Assembly: GCA_964360375.1 (NCBI GenBank)
Contig: CAYHWG010000030.1
Location: forward strand, 1-12,851
Source: XYB2-FULL-45-11 sp964360375
GTDB taxonomy: Bacteria; Patescibacteriota; Patescibacteriia; UBA9934; GWF2-40-263
Length of the DNA: 12,851 nt
Reading direction: 5' to 3'
Below, piece after piece: positions 1-6,531 of this stretch. Every line of letters begins with the position of its first letter. Within the stretch, counting starts at the first letter, position 1. Position numbers and translations under genes: made by a program. Under the pieces are notes generated by a model that did no database searches, was not told where the DNA came from, and saw only the letters and a list, made by a program, of their open reading frames with translations.

Positions 1-2034
1 GTGGTCGCTCACAAGGCCCTCATTTCCGCTGTCATTGCGAGGAGTGAAACGACGAAGCAATCTCCATGCGCTTGATTTAACAGAAAACGAGATTGCATCC
101 TGCGCTCGCAATGACAAACAATACACTTTATCGAGAAACCGTCGCACCCCAACAACTCCTTTTGTATTCCAAGGCTTTGCATCCTCAAGCGGACCCATAA
201 ACATCTCATACAGTCGGAGCGCGTCAGCTCCATATTCAGAAACCATTTCATCCGGATTCACGACGTTCCCTTTTGACTTCGACATCTTGTCACCATCTGG
301 ACCCAAAATGAGCCCTTGATTTTTTAAGGTGAGAAACGGCTCCTCAAACGAAAGATATCCGAGATCGTGAAGGGCATACGCAAAAAATCGTGCATACAAC
401 AAATGCATCACCGCATGTTCTGCGCCACCGAGATACAAATCAACCGGGCACCAATAATCGATTTTTGATTTGTCTGCAAAAGATTTTGTATTGTGCGGAT
501 CTGTATAACGCAAATAATACCAAGACGAGTCGACAAACGTATCCATCGTATCGGATTCTCGACGGGCATCCTTTCCGCACACCGGACAGTTCACACGGTG
601 AAATGTTTTTGAATCCACAAGGGGTGATTCTCCTGTCGGCTTAAAATCAACGTCGGTTGGAAGCTCCACTGGTAATTGTTCTTCTGTAACCGGCTGCGCA
701 CCACAATTCTTACACCAAATAATCGGAATCGGCGCTCCCCAATAACGCTGTCGAGAAACGAGCCAGTCGCGTAATCGAAATGTTGTTTTCGCATTGCCGA
801 CTTGCTTTTCTTCAAGCCATGTAATCATTTTTTGCTTTGCATCTTCAGTGGAAAGATTATTCAAAAAATCTGAATTGATTGCGATTCCTGCTTCCGTGAA
901 GCAGGAATTATAGGTCTTATAGGTCTCATTCGACCTATCCGCGAACTCCGAAACAACTTGCTTCAAAGCAAGTTGATATTTCTGTGCAAACGCAAAATCA
1001 CGTTCATCGTGCGCTGGCACCGCCATGATCGCTCCCGTTCCATATGTCGTAATGACATAATCAGCGATCCAAACAGGAATCTGTTCTCCGTTTACAGGAT
1101 TCATGGCAAACGCACCCGTGAACACACCCGTCTTCTCTTTTTGTAATTCCGTTCGTTCAAGCGCAGACTTTTTTGATGCGGCTGTTCGATACACTTCCAC
1201 TTCAAACCGATGATCCTCGGTCACAATCCGCTCGACAAGTTCATGTTCAGGAGCGAGAACGAGGTATGTCACACCAAACAGTGTATCCGGTCGAGTTGTA
1301 AAAACTGTGATTTCGAATTTCGAATTTCGAATTTCGAATTTTATCTCTGCTCCCACACTCTTCCCAATCCAATTTCTCTGCATCGACTTAATCTTCTCTG
1401 GCCAGTCGAGCGTATCGAGACCAGCGAGTAATCGATCTGCGTATTTTGTAATATGAAAAAACCATTGCTCCAAATCTTTTTGAATCACAACTGTCCCGCA
1501 ACGTTCACACGCACCTGTAACAACTTGCTCGTTTGCAAGAACCGTCTGATCTTTCTCGCACCAATTTACGGGAGATTTTTTTCGATACGCCAATCCATTT
1601 TTATAAAACAGTAAAAACAACCATTGCGTCCATTTGTAATACGTTGGATCCGCCGTTGAAATTTCGCGCGACCAATCAAATGAGAGGCCGATCGATTTCA
1701 TTTGTTTATGAAAATTTTCAATCGCTTGTTTCGTTGTGATAGACGGATGAATTCCTGTCTTAATCGCATAATTCTCGGCAGGCAATCCAAACGCATCGTA
1801 CCCAATCGGACACAATACATTTTTTCCGCGCATGCGCTCCATACGCGCTAACATATCAATCGCGGCAAACGATTCCACATGACCGACATGCAACCCAGCA
1901 GCAGAAGGGTAAGGAAACATGATGAGATAATAAAGAGCGTTGTCACATGAAATGGATTCATCAACCTGTCCGATGTGGGAGTCTTCCCATATCTTCTGCC
2001 ATTTTTGTTCAATCTCTTGATGATGGTAACTCAT
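1..2034 (-). CDS. leuS: Leucyl-tRNA synthetase, N-terminal 678 residues (3' end beyond window)
   Basis: Class I synthetase that charges tRNA-Leu with leucine in the cytoplasm. Reading from an ATG at 2034, the frame stays open to base 1. Visible signatures are FPYPSAAGLHVGH with the HIGH-type motif HVGH at residues 49-52, the Cys pairs of the zinc-binding inserts (WCEKD/CERCG and WCKNC/CPVCG), the CP1 editing-domain segment with HDERD near residue 340, and KMSKS at 583-587 followed by the usual GADALRLYEMFMGPLE and KPWNTKG. Bacterial LeuRS is usually about 800-880 residues, so roughly the anticodon-binding and C-terminal part is missing. Three repeat-like blocks lie inside the frame (residues about 232-242, 354-384 and 640-669), none causing a stop. 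The gene is divergent from the 2119 gene across 84 bases. No clear Shine-Dalgarno precedes the ATG. Identity is secure; the tail is unseen. Confidence 0.97.
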   Translation of the reverse strand, partial: MSYHHQEIEQKWQKIWEDSHIGQVDESISCDNALYYLIMFPYPSAAGLHVGHVESFAAIDMLARMERMRGKNVLCPIGYDAFGLPAENYAIKTGIHPSITTKQAIENFHKQMKSIGLSFDWSREISTADPTYYKWTQWLFLLFYKNGLAYRKKSPVNWCEKDQTVLANEQVVTGACERCGTVVIQKDLEQWFFHITKYADRLLAGLDTLDWPEKIKSMQRNWIGKSVGAEIKFEIRNSKFEITVFTTRPDTLFGVTYLVLAPEHELVERIVTEDHRFEVEVYRTAASKKSALERTELQKEKTGVFTGAFAMNPVNGEQIPVWIADYVITTYGTGAIMAVPAHDERDFAFAQKYQLALKQVVSEFADRSNETYKTYNSCFTEAGIAINSDFLNNLSTEDAKQKMITWLEEKQVGNAKTTFRLRDWLVSRQRYWGAPIPIIWCKNCGAQPVTEEQLPVELPTDVDFKPTGESPLVDSKTFHRVNCPVCGKDARRESDTMDTFVDSSWYYLRYTDPHNTKSFADKSKIDYWCPVDLYLGGAEHAVMHLLYARFFAYALHDLGYLSFEEPFLTLKNQGLILGPDGDKMSKSKGNVVNPDEMVSEYGADALRLYEMFMGPLEDAKPWNTKGVVGVRRFLDKVYCLSLRAQDAISFSVKSSAWRLLRRFTPRNDSGNEGLVSDH
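30..116 (-). repeat. 87-bp palindromic repeat (TGTCATTGCGAG family), inside leuS
   Basis: The ends are a perfect 12-bp inverted repeat, TGTCATTGCGAG at 30-41 and CTCGCAATGACA at 105-116. An inner inverted pair GCAATCTC (57-64) / GAGATTGC (89-96) extends the hairpin. A second copy with the same ends and inner arms lies at 9215-9298. The leuS copy has the same orientation relative to its gene as that copy has relative to the HU gene. It is read in frame as LeuRS residues about 640-669, Ser/Arg-rich and unlike the surrounding LeuRS sequence. Repeats of this CATTGCGAG type are known from many bacterial genomes as REP-like intergenic elements. Confidence 0.9.
884..975 (-). repeat. Three adjacent hairpin-forming palindromes within leuS
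   Basis: Three perfect stems follow each other. CAACTTGCTT (954-963) pairs with AAGCAAGTTG (966-975). ATAGGTC (919-925) pairs with GACCTAT (932-938). ATTCCTGCTTC (884-894) pairs with GAAGCAGGAAT (898-908). An extra direct copy of the TATAGGTCT unit lies at 910-917. All are in frame, encoding LeuRS residues about 354-384, between the HDERD editing segment and the TEAG.A.NS segment. That stretch is a variable surface region in the family. Confidence 0.8.
1311..1341 (-). repeat. Heptamer tandem repeat (TTTCGAA x4) within leuS
   Basis: Four exact copies of TTTCGAA run from 1311 to 1338, followed by TTT. Because 7 is not a multiple of 3, the translation cycles through three frames and gives KFEIRNSKFEI (residues 232-242) just before the conserved TVFTTRPDTLFG. 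Three heptamers equal seven codons, so changes in multiples of three units keep the gene open. Confidence 0.9.
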
Positions 2035-2043
2035 AATGTGAGT

Positions 2044-2073
2044 ATCCTATCAAATCCTTGACGATTCTCGCAA
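2044..2073 (-). promoter_or_regulatory. Weak candidate promoter for leuS
   Basis: On the minus strand TTGCGA (2073-2068) is followed after 18 bases by TAGGAT (2049-2044), preceded by TG in extended -10 position. A start site about 7 bases on would fall near 2037, leaving almost no leader before the ATG at 2034. Matches to consensus are partial, so this is tentative. Confidence 0.3.
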
Positions 2074-2086
2074 TCCCTGTTAGATT
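2058..2086 (+). promoter_or_regulatory. Sigma70-type promoter for the 2119 gene
   Basis: TTGACG at 2058-2063 (5 of 6 to TTGACA), exactly 17 bases, then TAGATT at 2081-2086 (4 of 6 to TATAAT). Transcription would start near 2093. It overlaps the region needed for leuS initiation on the other strand, so the two divergent units may compete. Confidence 0.6.
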
Positions 2087-2106
2087 TTATTACTGGTTAT
2101 GCCAGA

Positions 2107-2111
2107 GGAGG
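2107..2111 (+). promoter_or_regulatory. Strong Shine-Dalgarno of the 2119 gene
   Basis: GGAGG within AGAGGAGGA, 7 bases before the ATG. It fixes the start and contrasts with infB, truB, rny and the HU gene, which lack a recognisable site. Confidence 0.8.
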
Positions 2112-2118
2112 ACTTTCC

Positions 2119-3009
2119 ATGTATGATCGATTGTTTTTGAAACATCGTGAAATCCAAGTGAATGACACGCGCGTTTCATGGACGGACGATTACACAAAAC
2201 GGGTACGCACTTTTGCGCGATATCCGATAACCACCCTTGAGCCATTCCTTTTTGGAATCGTTCAAACGGTCGAACAGTTTGAACATGTTTTCAAGTTATA
2301 TCTGAAAACATCGTTTACACAATACTTCGCACAAGTTTCTGCGACGGAACGTGCGATGTGTGAAATCATCTCGCTGCATAAATTGCAAAATCAATTTATG
2401 TCAAACAATCCAACGCCAAAAGAAATTTTGGCACAAAAAACACTCGTCGTGATGATGAAAAAACGTTTGATCTATTTCTTTTTGGATCTGGATCCAAAAG
2501 ATGCGATCAAAATTTTCTATCTCGGAAATGAGCACGGAATTCGAGAATCTGCATGGAAAGAATTGGTCGACGATAGCGCTTCCTGCGCTCGTGCGATTTC
2601 AAACGTTCTTACCGTTGCAAATTGCTATGTCTTTCTTGCGACGACAGAAGAGATGATTCATTGGGGAGTGGATTTTTTCATCATCACAGACCAAAACGAA
2701 AACTGGTGTGTCACGGTAAAAGCTGGTTTGCAAAATGCCCCGTTTTACATCGAGCATGTCTCGATACGACCATTTTCACATCAGCACGATTACGGAGCAA
2801 TCTCGCGGCGCATGATCTTCAACGGCACACAACAGATGAATCTCGAATATAACGAGTCTTTCCTCGCCGCCCGCATTCTTGTCGGAAAACCGAATGGGGA
2901 TATGATCGACTCTCAGTCTTATGAAGAAGACCGAGAAAAAGTTAAACACTTTCTGAAAAAAGACAGGTCACACAAACGTTTTGACGAAAAAAAAACTGAA
3001 GCCGCCTAA
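2119..3009 (+). CDS. Conserved-looking hypothetical protein, 296 aa
   Basis: I do not recognise the family. The start is secure (promoter, GGAGG, ATG). The protein has no signal peptide or membrane segment and looks like a soluble, mixed helix/strand protein. It has an apparently helical N-terminal two thirds (residues about 35-165), then a strand-rich region with HWGVDFFII (181-189) and NWCVTVKAG (195-203), and a charged Lys/Glu tail from about 268. The arrangement of acidic residues at 177-178, Asp185 and VTVK ending at Lys201 loosely recalls a PD-(D/E)XK nuclease core, but the acidic residue expected two before the lysine is replaced by Thr, so I do not call it a nuclease. It stands alone between leuS (divergent) and trxB (convergent), with its own promoter and terminator. 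That it is a real gene is well supported; its function is unknown. Confidence 0.85.
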   Translation: MYDRLFLKHREIQVNDTRVSWTDDYTKRVRTFARYPITTLEPFLFGIVQTVEQFEHVFKLYLKTSFTQYFAQVSATERAMCEIISLHKLQNQFMSNNPTPKEILAQKTLVVMMKKRLIYFFLDLDPKDAIKIFYLGNEHGIRESAWKELVDDSASCARAISNVLTVANCYVFLATTEEMIHWGVDFFIITDQNENWCVTVKAGLQNAPFYIEHVSIRPFSHQHDYGAISRRMIFNGTQQMNLEYNESFLAARILVGKPNGDMIDSQSYEEDREKVKHFLKKDRSHKRFDEKKTEAA

Positions 3010-3019
3010 AGAAACTCTC

Positions 3020-3046
3020 ACACCTGAACACAGGTGTCTTTTTTTT
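3020..3046 (+). terminator. Rho-independent terminator of the 2119 gene
   Basis: ACACCTG (3020-3026), loop AACA, CAGGTGT (3031-3037), one C, then eight T. It lies 10 bases after the stop. Confidence 0.9.
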
Positions 3047-3047
3047 C

Positions 3048-3080
3048 AAAAAACCTATCGGACGGAAGTCAGATAGGTTT
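3048..3080 (-). terminator. Rho-independent terminator of the infB-trxA-trxB operon
   Basis: On the minus strand AAACCTATC (3080-3072), a 12-base loop and GATAGGTTT (3059-3051) are followed by further T (3050-3048). It lies about 25 bases after the trxB stop, so two converging units each carry their own terminator side by side. Confidence 0.8.
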
Positions 3081-3105
3081 AAAAAATTGATCGAGGGTCG
3101 TATGG

Positions 3106-4065
3106 TTACGATGCCTGTTTTGATAAATATTTTTCTGCGTCGAGTGCAGCCATACAACCCGTTCCCGCGGCACTGACGGCTTGACGATAAATATGATCGG
3201 CAACATCCCCTCCCGCATACACGCCATCGACGGAGGTTGCTGTCGAATGTGACTTTGTCACAATGTACCCAACCGAATCAAGAGCAAGTTGTCCTGCAAA
3301 AATTTCTGTGTTTGGTTTGTGACCGATTGCCACAAACAATCCATCTGCCTGCATATCTGACACTTCTTGCGTTTTATTATTTTTAATTTTGAGTCCCGTC
3401 ATTTTTACCTGTCCTGAGCTTGTCGAAGGGGAATCACCAACGACTTCTACGACTTCCGTATTCCACATTATTTCAATTTTTGGATTCATCTTCACGCGCT
3501 CTTGCATGATTTTACTTGCGCGAAGAATGTCTGAACGGACGAGGAGTGTGAGTTTCGAGGCAAAGCGTGTCAAAAAGTTTGCTTCTTCCATTGCAGCATC
3601 CCCGCCACCTACCACGACCACATGTTTCTCCTTGAAAAAAAACCCATCGCACGTTGCACACGCAGAAACACCGTGACCCTGATACGTTTGTTCACCGGGA
3701 ACACCGAGCCACTTGGCTTGCGCGCCCGTGGTCACAATCACACTGTTTGCAAAATATTCGCGATCGTCCGTTCGCACAACAAATGGCTTCACAGAAAAAT
3801 CCACGGACATCACATCTTTTGCATAAATCTCCGTTCCAAAACGTACGGCTTGTTTTTTCATCTGTTCCATGAGTTCTGGACCTTGGATTCCTTCAGGAAA
3901 TCCTGGAAAATTCTCCACATCCGTTGTGAGCATGAGCTGACCACCCGGCTGACCACCTACAGATTGCCCCTCAAACATCACCGGCTTTAACTGCGCACGC
4001 GCAGCATAAATGGCAGCCGTGTATCCCGCAGGACCGGAACCAATAATAATGAGGTCGTGGATCAT
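3106..4065 (-). CDS. trxB: Thioredoxin reductase (NADPH, FAD)
   Basis: Flavoprotein that passes electrons from NADPH to thioredoxin in the cytoplasm; the partner is the adjacent trxA product. The 319 residues match the normal length of low-Mr bacterial TrxB. Visible are the FAD-binding GSGPAG at 9-14, the redox-active CATC (Cys136, Cys139), the NADPH-binding GGGDAA at 153-158 and the C-terminal FAD motif YAGGDVAD at 283-290. Its ATG overlaps the trxA stop by four bases (ATGA, 4062-4065), so it is probably translationally coupled and is the last gene of the infB operon. Two oddities: residues 211-219 (DSPSTSSGQ) come from an inserted short repeat (3412-3430), and GGQPGGQ near 37-43 arises from a 12-base near-tandem duplication at 3936-3957. 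Neither affects a catalytic motif. Confidence 0.97.
   Translation of the reverse strand: MIHDLIIIGSGPAGYTAAIYAARAQLKPVMFEGQSVGGQPGGQLMLTTDVENFPGFPEGIQGPELMEQMKKQAVRFGTEIYAKDVMSVDFSVKPFVVRTDDREYFANSVIVTTGAQAKWLGVPGEQTYQGHGVSACATCDGFFFKEKHVVVVGGGDAAMEEANFLTRFASKLTLLVRSDILRASKIMQERVKMNPKIEIMWNTEVVEVVGDSPSTSSGQVKMTGLKIKNNKTQEVSDMQADGLFVAIGHKPNTEIFAGQLALDSVGYIVTKSHSTATSVDGVYAGGDVADHIYRQAVSAAGTGCMAALDAEKYLSKQAS
3412..3430 (-). repeat. Short interspersed repeat (TCCTGAGCTTGTCGAAGG type) inside trxB
   Basis: The plus strand reads TCCTGAGCTTGTCGAAGGG, a short sequence that recurs in many bacterial genomes, usually between genes and often as half of a longer palindrome. Here it is in frame and encodes SPSTSSG of TrxB, at a point where the family normally has a short turn between two strands. 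Confidence 0.75.
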
Positions 4066-4379
4066 AGATGTTTTTCAATCTTTTCTTTAAACGTTTGTTT
4101 CGCCATTCCACCAGAAAATTGATCTATGACCTGGCCTTTTTTAAATAAAATGAACGTTGGAATAGAAAGAATATTGAATCTCTGTGCGATACTTGAATGG
4201 TCATCCACGTTTAATTTTGCGACCGTCACTCCTTCGAGTTCATGCGAGAGTTCCTCTACAATGGGAGACATCATGCGGCAGGGTCCACACCAGGGCGCCC
4301 AAAAATCCACAAGAACAAGTCCATCGGCTTGCAAAACGGACGCATCAAAATTTGCTTCGGTCAGGATCAATTCAGACAT
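4062..4379 (-). CDS. trxA: Thioredoxin
   Basis: Small cytoplasmic dithiol oxidoreductase of 105 residues, the usual size. The active site WCGPC is at 30-34 in the classic DFWAPWCGPCR context, the cis-proline is in SIPTF (Pro74), and the C-terminal GG of FSGG at 90-91 is present. I chose the ATG at 4379, which gives MSELILTEANF, typical of the family and four bases after the infB stop. A longer reading from a TTG at 4406 would overlap infB. There is no good Shine-Dalgarno at normal spacing, so translation probably couples to infB. The stop TGA overlaps the trxB start. It pairs functionally with trxB; linkage to infB suggests co-expression with protein synthesis. Confidence 0.97.
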   Translation of the reverse strand: MSELILTEANFDASVLQADGLVLVDFWAPWCGPCRMMSPIVEELSHELEGVTVAKLNVDDHSSIAQRFNILSIPTFILFKKGQVIDQFSGGMAKQTFKEKIEKHL

Positions 4380-4383
4380 AAAA

Positions 4384-6429
4384 TTATCGTGTTTCAATTC
4401 CTTCAAGTTTAAAAAGTTTTGTCATTTTTTCTTCTGTGTAGGCTTCCAAAATATCTCCTTCTTCCGGCTTTACTTTTCCTCTGTAGCTGAGTCCGATCTC
4501 TTGTCCGGGTTGTCCTTCTTTCAACTCACCAGGACCAAGTTGAAGAGCGAGAATTTCTCCTTCACCGATATATTCTCCGTTACGACTCAATCGTAATTTT
4601 GCTTTTGGTAAAATTTTAGATTTTTTTACGCGACCTCCCACGATCCATCCATGATCTGATTTACGAAACACTTTCATGATTTCAAACGATCCGAGTTCTG
4701 TAATGATGAGTTCAGCCGGTAACAACTTACGCAACTCCTCAATCACATCATCAAACAAACGATAAATAATTTCAAATCGACGAACGGAAACATGCTTCTC
4801 ACGTGCAAGTTCCTCTGCGCGCGGAACCACACGTGTATTAAACGCAAGCACAAGAGCGCCCGCAGCTTCCGCGTCTGCGATATCCGTATCCGTAATATTT
4901 CCAAGACCTTTTTTCATCACTTTGACTTGAACTTCATCATGCTTGATTTTATCAATCATGCCGAGGATCGCTTCAAGAGAACCAAGAACGTCTGCACGTA
5001 CAATAAGTGTGAGCGTACGTTTTTTGTGATCTGTCGCATCTTCTGATTCTTGTGAGGTTTGAACATGTTGAATGGAAGCCATCGTTTCTGTCGCCTTCAT
5101 CGAACTGTCCGTTGATTTTATTCGTTTCAAAGATTTGACGTCTGACGGAACATCCATCACGTCCCCAACGGCCGGAGCAATTTTCCATCCAATAATTTCA
5201 ACCGGAGTCGACGGCATCGCATCGGTGACGACATCACCTTTCCAATCTTTCATCGCGCGAACACGGCCATAGAGTGTTCCGCGAACACCAAGAACGTCGC
5301 CCACATGAAGTGTTCCACTTTGGACAAGCATGGTGGCGACCGGACCGATCGCTGTGTCCACGTGCGATTCAACAATGGTGCCGAGCGCACGATGATTTGG
5401 GTTTGCAACGATATTTTCTTTTTCTATATCTGCAACCAGTAAAAGGACATCAAGCAGACCATCAATATTTGTTCCTTCGCGAGCGGATACACCAACAACA
5501 ACCGTCGAGCCGCCCCAATCCTCTGGAGTGAGTCCGAGTTCTGCAAGCTCTCCTTTGACACGATCGATGTTTGCTTCCGCACGATCAATTTTGTTGAGAG
5601 CAACAATAAACGGCAAGTTTGCAGATTTGATGATGTTGATCGCTTCACGCGTTTGCGGTTGCACACCATCATCTGCAGCAACGACCAAAATAGCCATGTC
5701 CGCAACCTTAGCTCCACGAGATCGCATGACGGTAAACGCCTCATGTCCAGGCGTGTCGATAAACGTAAGCGCGCGACCGTTTCTTTCTACTTGATACGCT
5801 CCAATGTGCTGAGTGATTCCACCCGCCTCGGTTGCCATTACGTTTGTTTTACGAATCGCATCAAGTAATTTTGTTTTTCCATGATCCACGTGTCCCATAA
5901 CAACCACAACAGGTGGGCGCGGCAACCTGTTTTCTTTTGATTCGCTCTCTGCACGTTCTTTAATTTTATCAATGCCGTCCGTATCTTCCGTCACGGTTTG
6001 TTTTTTCTCACTGAGCGATGGAATAAATCCAAGATCCTCGGCGATAATACTTGCGGTATCAAAATCGATGCGTTCATTGATGGATGCAAGAATACCGTTT
6101 CGCATCAGCTCTTGCATGATACGCGGAACAGGTAAATTCAAAAGCGATGCAAAATCGCGCACTGTTACGATAGACGGAATACTCACAGGTTTTCTATCTG
6201 CAATCGGAATATCGCTTCCACGTGATCCTGATTGCGCTTTTTGCAATTCCACCTTACGCGCAAGACGATCTTTGCGAGTCATCTCTGCCCACGCTTCCAT
6301 AATTTTTTGCGCCTGACGGTCATCCACTTTAATCGCACGTGCTCCCACCGCAAATCCAAGATCTGGCAATTTAAGCAATAGCTCATTTGGATGGACACGC
6401 AGACGTCTCGCAAGTTCAGTGATATTCAT
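4384..6429 (-). CDS. infB: Translation initiation factor IF-2
   Basis: GTPase that brings fMet-tRNA to the 30S subunit and promotes joining of the 50S. The 681 residues are short compared with E. coli IF-2 (890) because the N-terminal linker is reduced. Domains in order: a small helical N-domain (1-50), a charged linker, the IF2_N-like segment (about 82-135), the G domain from 171, then beta-barrel and C-terminal domains ending near 675. G motifs: GHVDHGKT (179-186), GITQHIG (204-210), DTPGH (225-229), NKID (279-282) and SAREG (315-319). The base after GKT is Lys rather than the more usual Ser/Thr. It heads the operon with trxA and trxB. The ATG lies only about five bases from the predicted transcription start and has no Shine-Dalgarno. 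Confidence 0.98.
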   Translation of the reverse strand: MNITELARRLRVHPNELLLKLPDLGFAVGARAIKVDDRQAQKIMEAWAEMTRKDRLARKVELQKAQSGSRGSDIPIADRKPVSIPSIVTVRDFASLLNLPVPRIMQELMRNGILASINERIDFDTASIIAEDLGFIPSLSEKKQTVTEDTDGIDKIKERAESESKENRLPRPPVVVVMGHVDHGKTKLLDAIRKTNVMATEAGGITQHIGAYQVERNGRALTFIDTPGHEAFTVMRSRGAKVADMAILVVAADDGVQPQTREAINIIKSANLPFIVALNKIDRAEANIDRVKGELAELGLTPEDWGGSTVVVGVSAREGTNIDGLLDVLLLVADIEKENIVANPNHRALGTIVESHVDTAIGPVATMLVQSGTLHVGDVLGVRGTLYGRVRAMKDWKGDVVTDAMPSTPVEIIGWKIAPAVGDVMDVPSDVKSLKRIKSTDSSMKATETMASIQHVQTSQESEDATDHKKRTLTLIVRADVLGSLEAILGMIDKIKHDEVQVKVMKKGLGNITDTDIADAEAAGALVLAFNTRVVPRAEELAREKHVSVRRFEIIYRLFDDVIEELRKLLPAELIITELGSFEIMKVFRKSDHGWIVGGRVKKSKILPKAKLRLSRNGEYIGEGEILALQLGPGELKEGQPGQEIGLSYRGKVKPEEGDILEAYTEEKMTKLFKLEGIETR

Positions 6430-6440
6430 AGTTGTCGACG

Positions 6441-6469
6441 AGTATAAAAGAAAAAGAACGATAGGTCAA
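6441..6469 (-). promoter_or_regulatory. Promoter of infB-trxA-trxB, predicting a near-leaderless mRNA
   Basis: On the minus strand TTGACC (6469-6464; 5 of 6), 17 bases, then TATACT (6446-6441; 5 of 6). The start site would fall near 6434-6435, only about five bases before the ATG at 6429. Confidence 0.75.
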
Positions 6470-6492
6470 TGAAAACGGTGTAGCCTCATCTT

Positions 6493-6521
6493 TTGTCAAC
6501 CAACGCACAAACACGTATGAT
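6493..6521 (+). promoter_or_regulatory. Promoter of truB, predicting a near-leaderless mRNA
   Basis: TTGTCA at 6493-6498 (5 of 6), 17 bases, TATGAT at 6516-6521 (5 of 6). The start site would fall near 6528, about four bases before the ATG at 6532. It is back to back with the infB promoter, with 23 bases between the two -35 boxes. Confidence 0.7.
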
Positions 6522-6531
6522 GCAAAAATCT

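Noticed and set aside
3389..3676. Plus-strand ORFs antisense to trxB
   Set aside because: They are reverse-frame shadows; the CPELVEG stretch is a translation of the interspersed repeat.
4380..4406. Longer trxA reading from a TTG at 4406
   Set aside because: It overlaps infB and adds nine residues not typical of thioredoxin; the ATG at 4379 gives the standard N-terminus.
6493..6531. Upstream truB starts (TTG 6493, ATG 6517, ATG 6520)
   Set aside because: They lie in the -35 and -10 of the best promoter and extend the protein beyond the usual MTGFILIDKP start.
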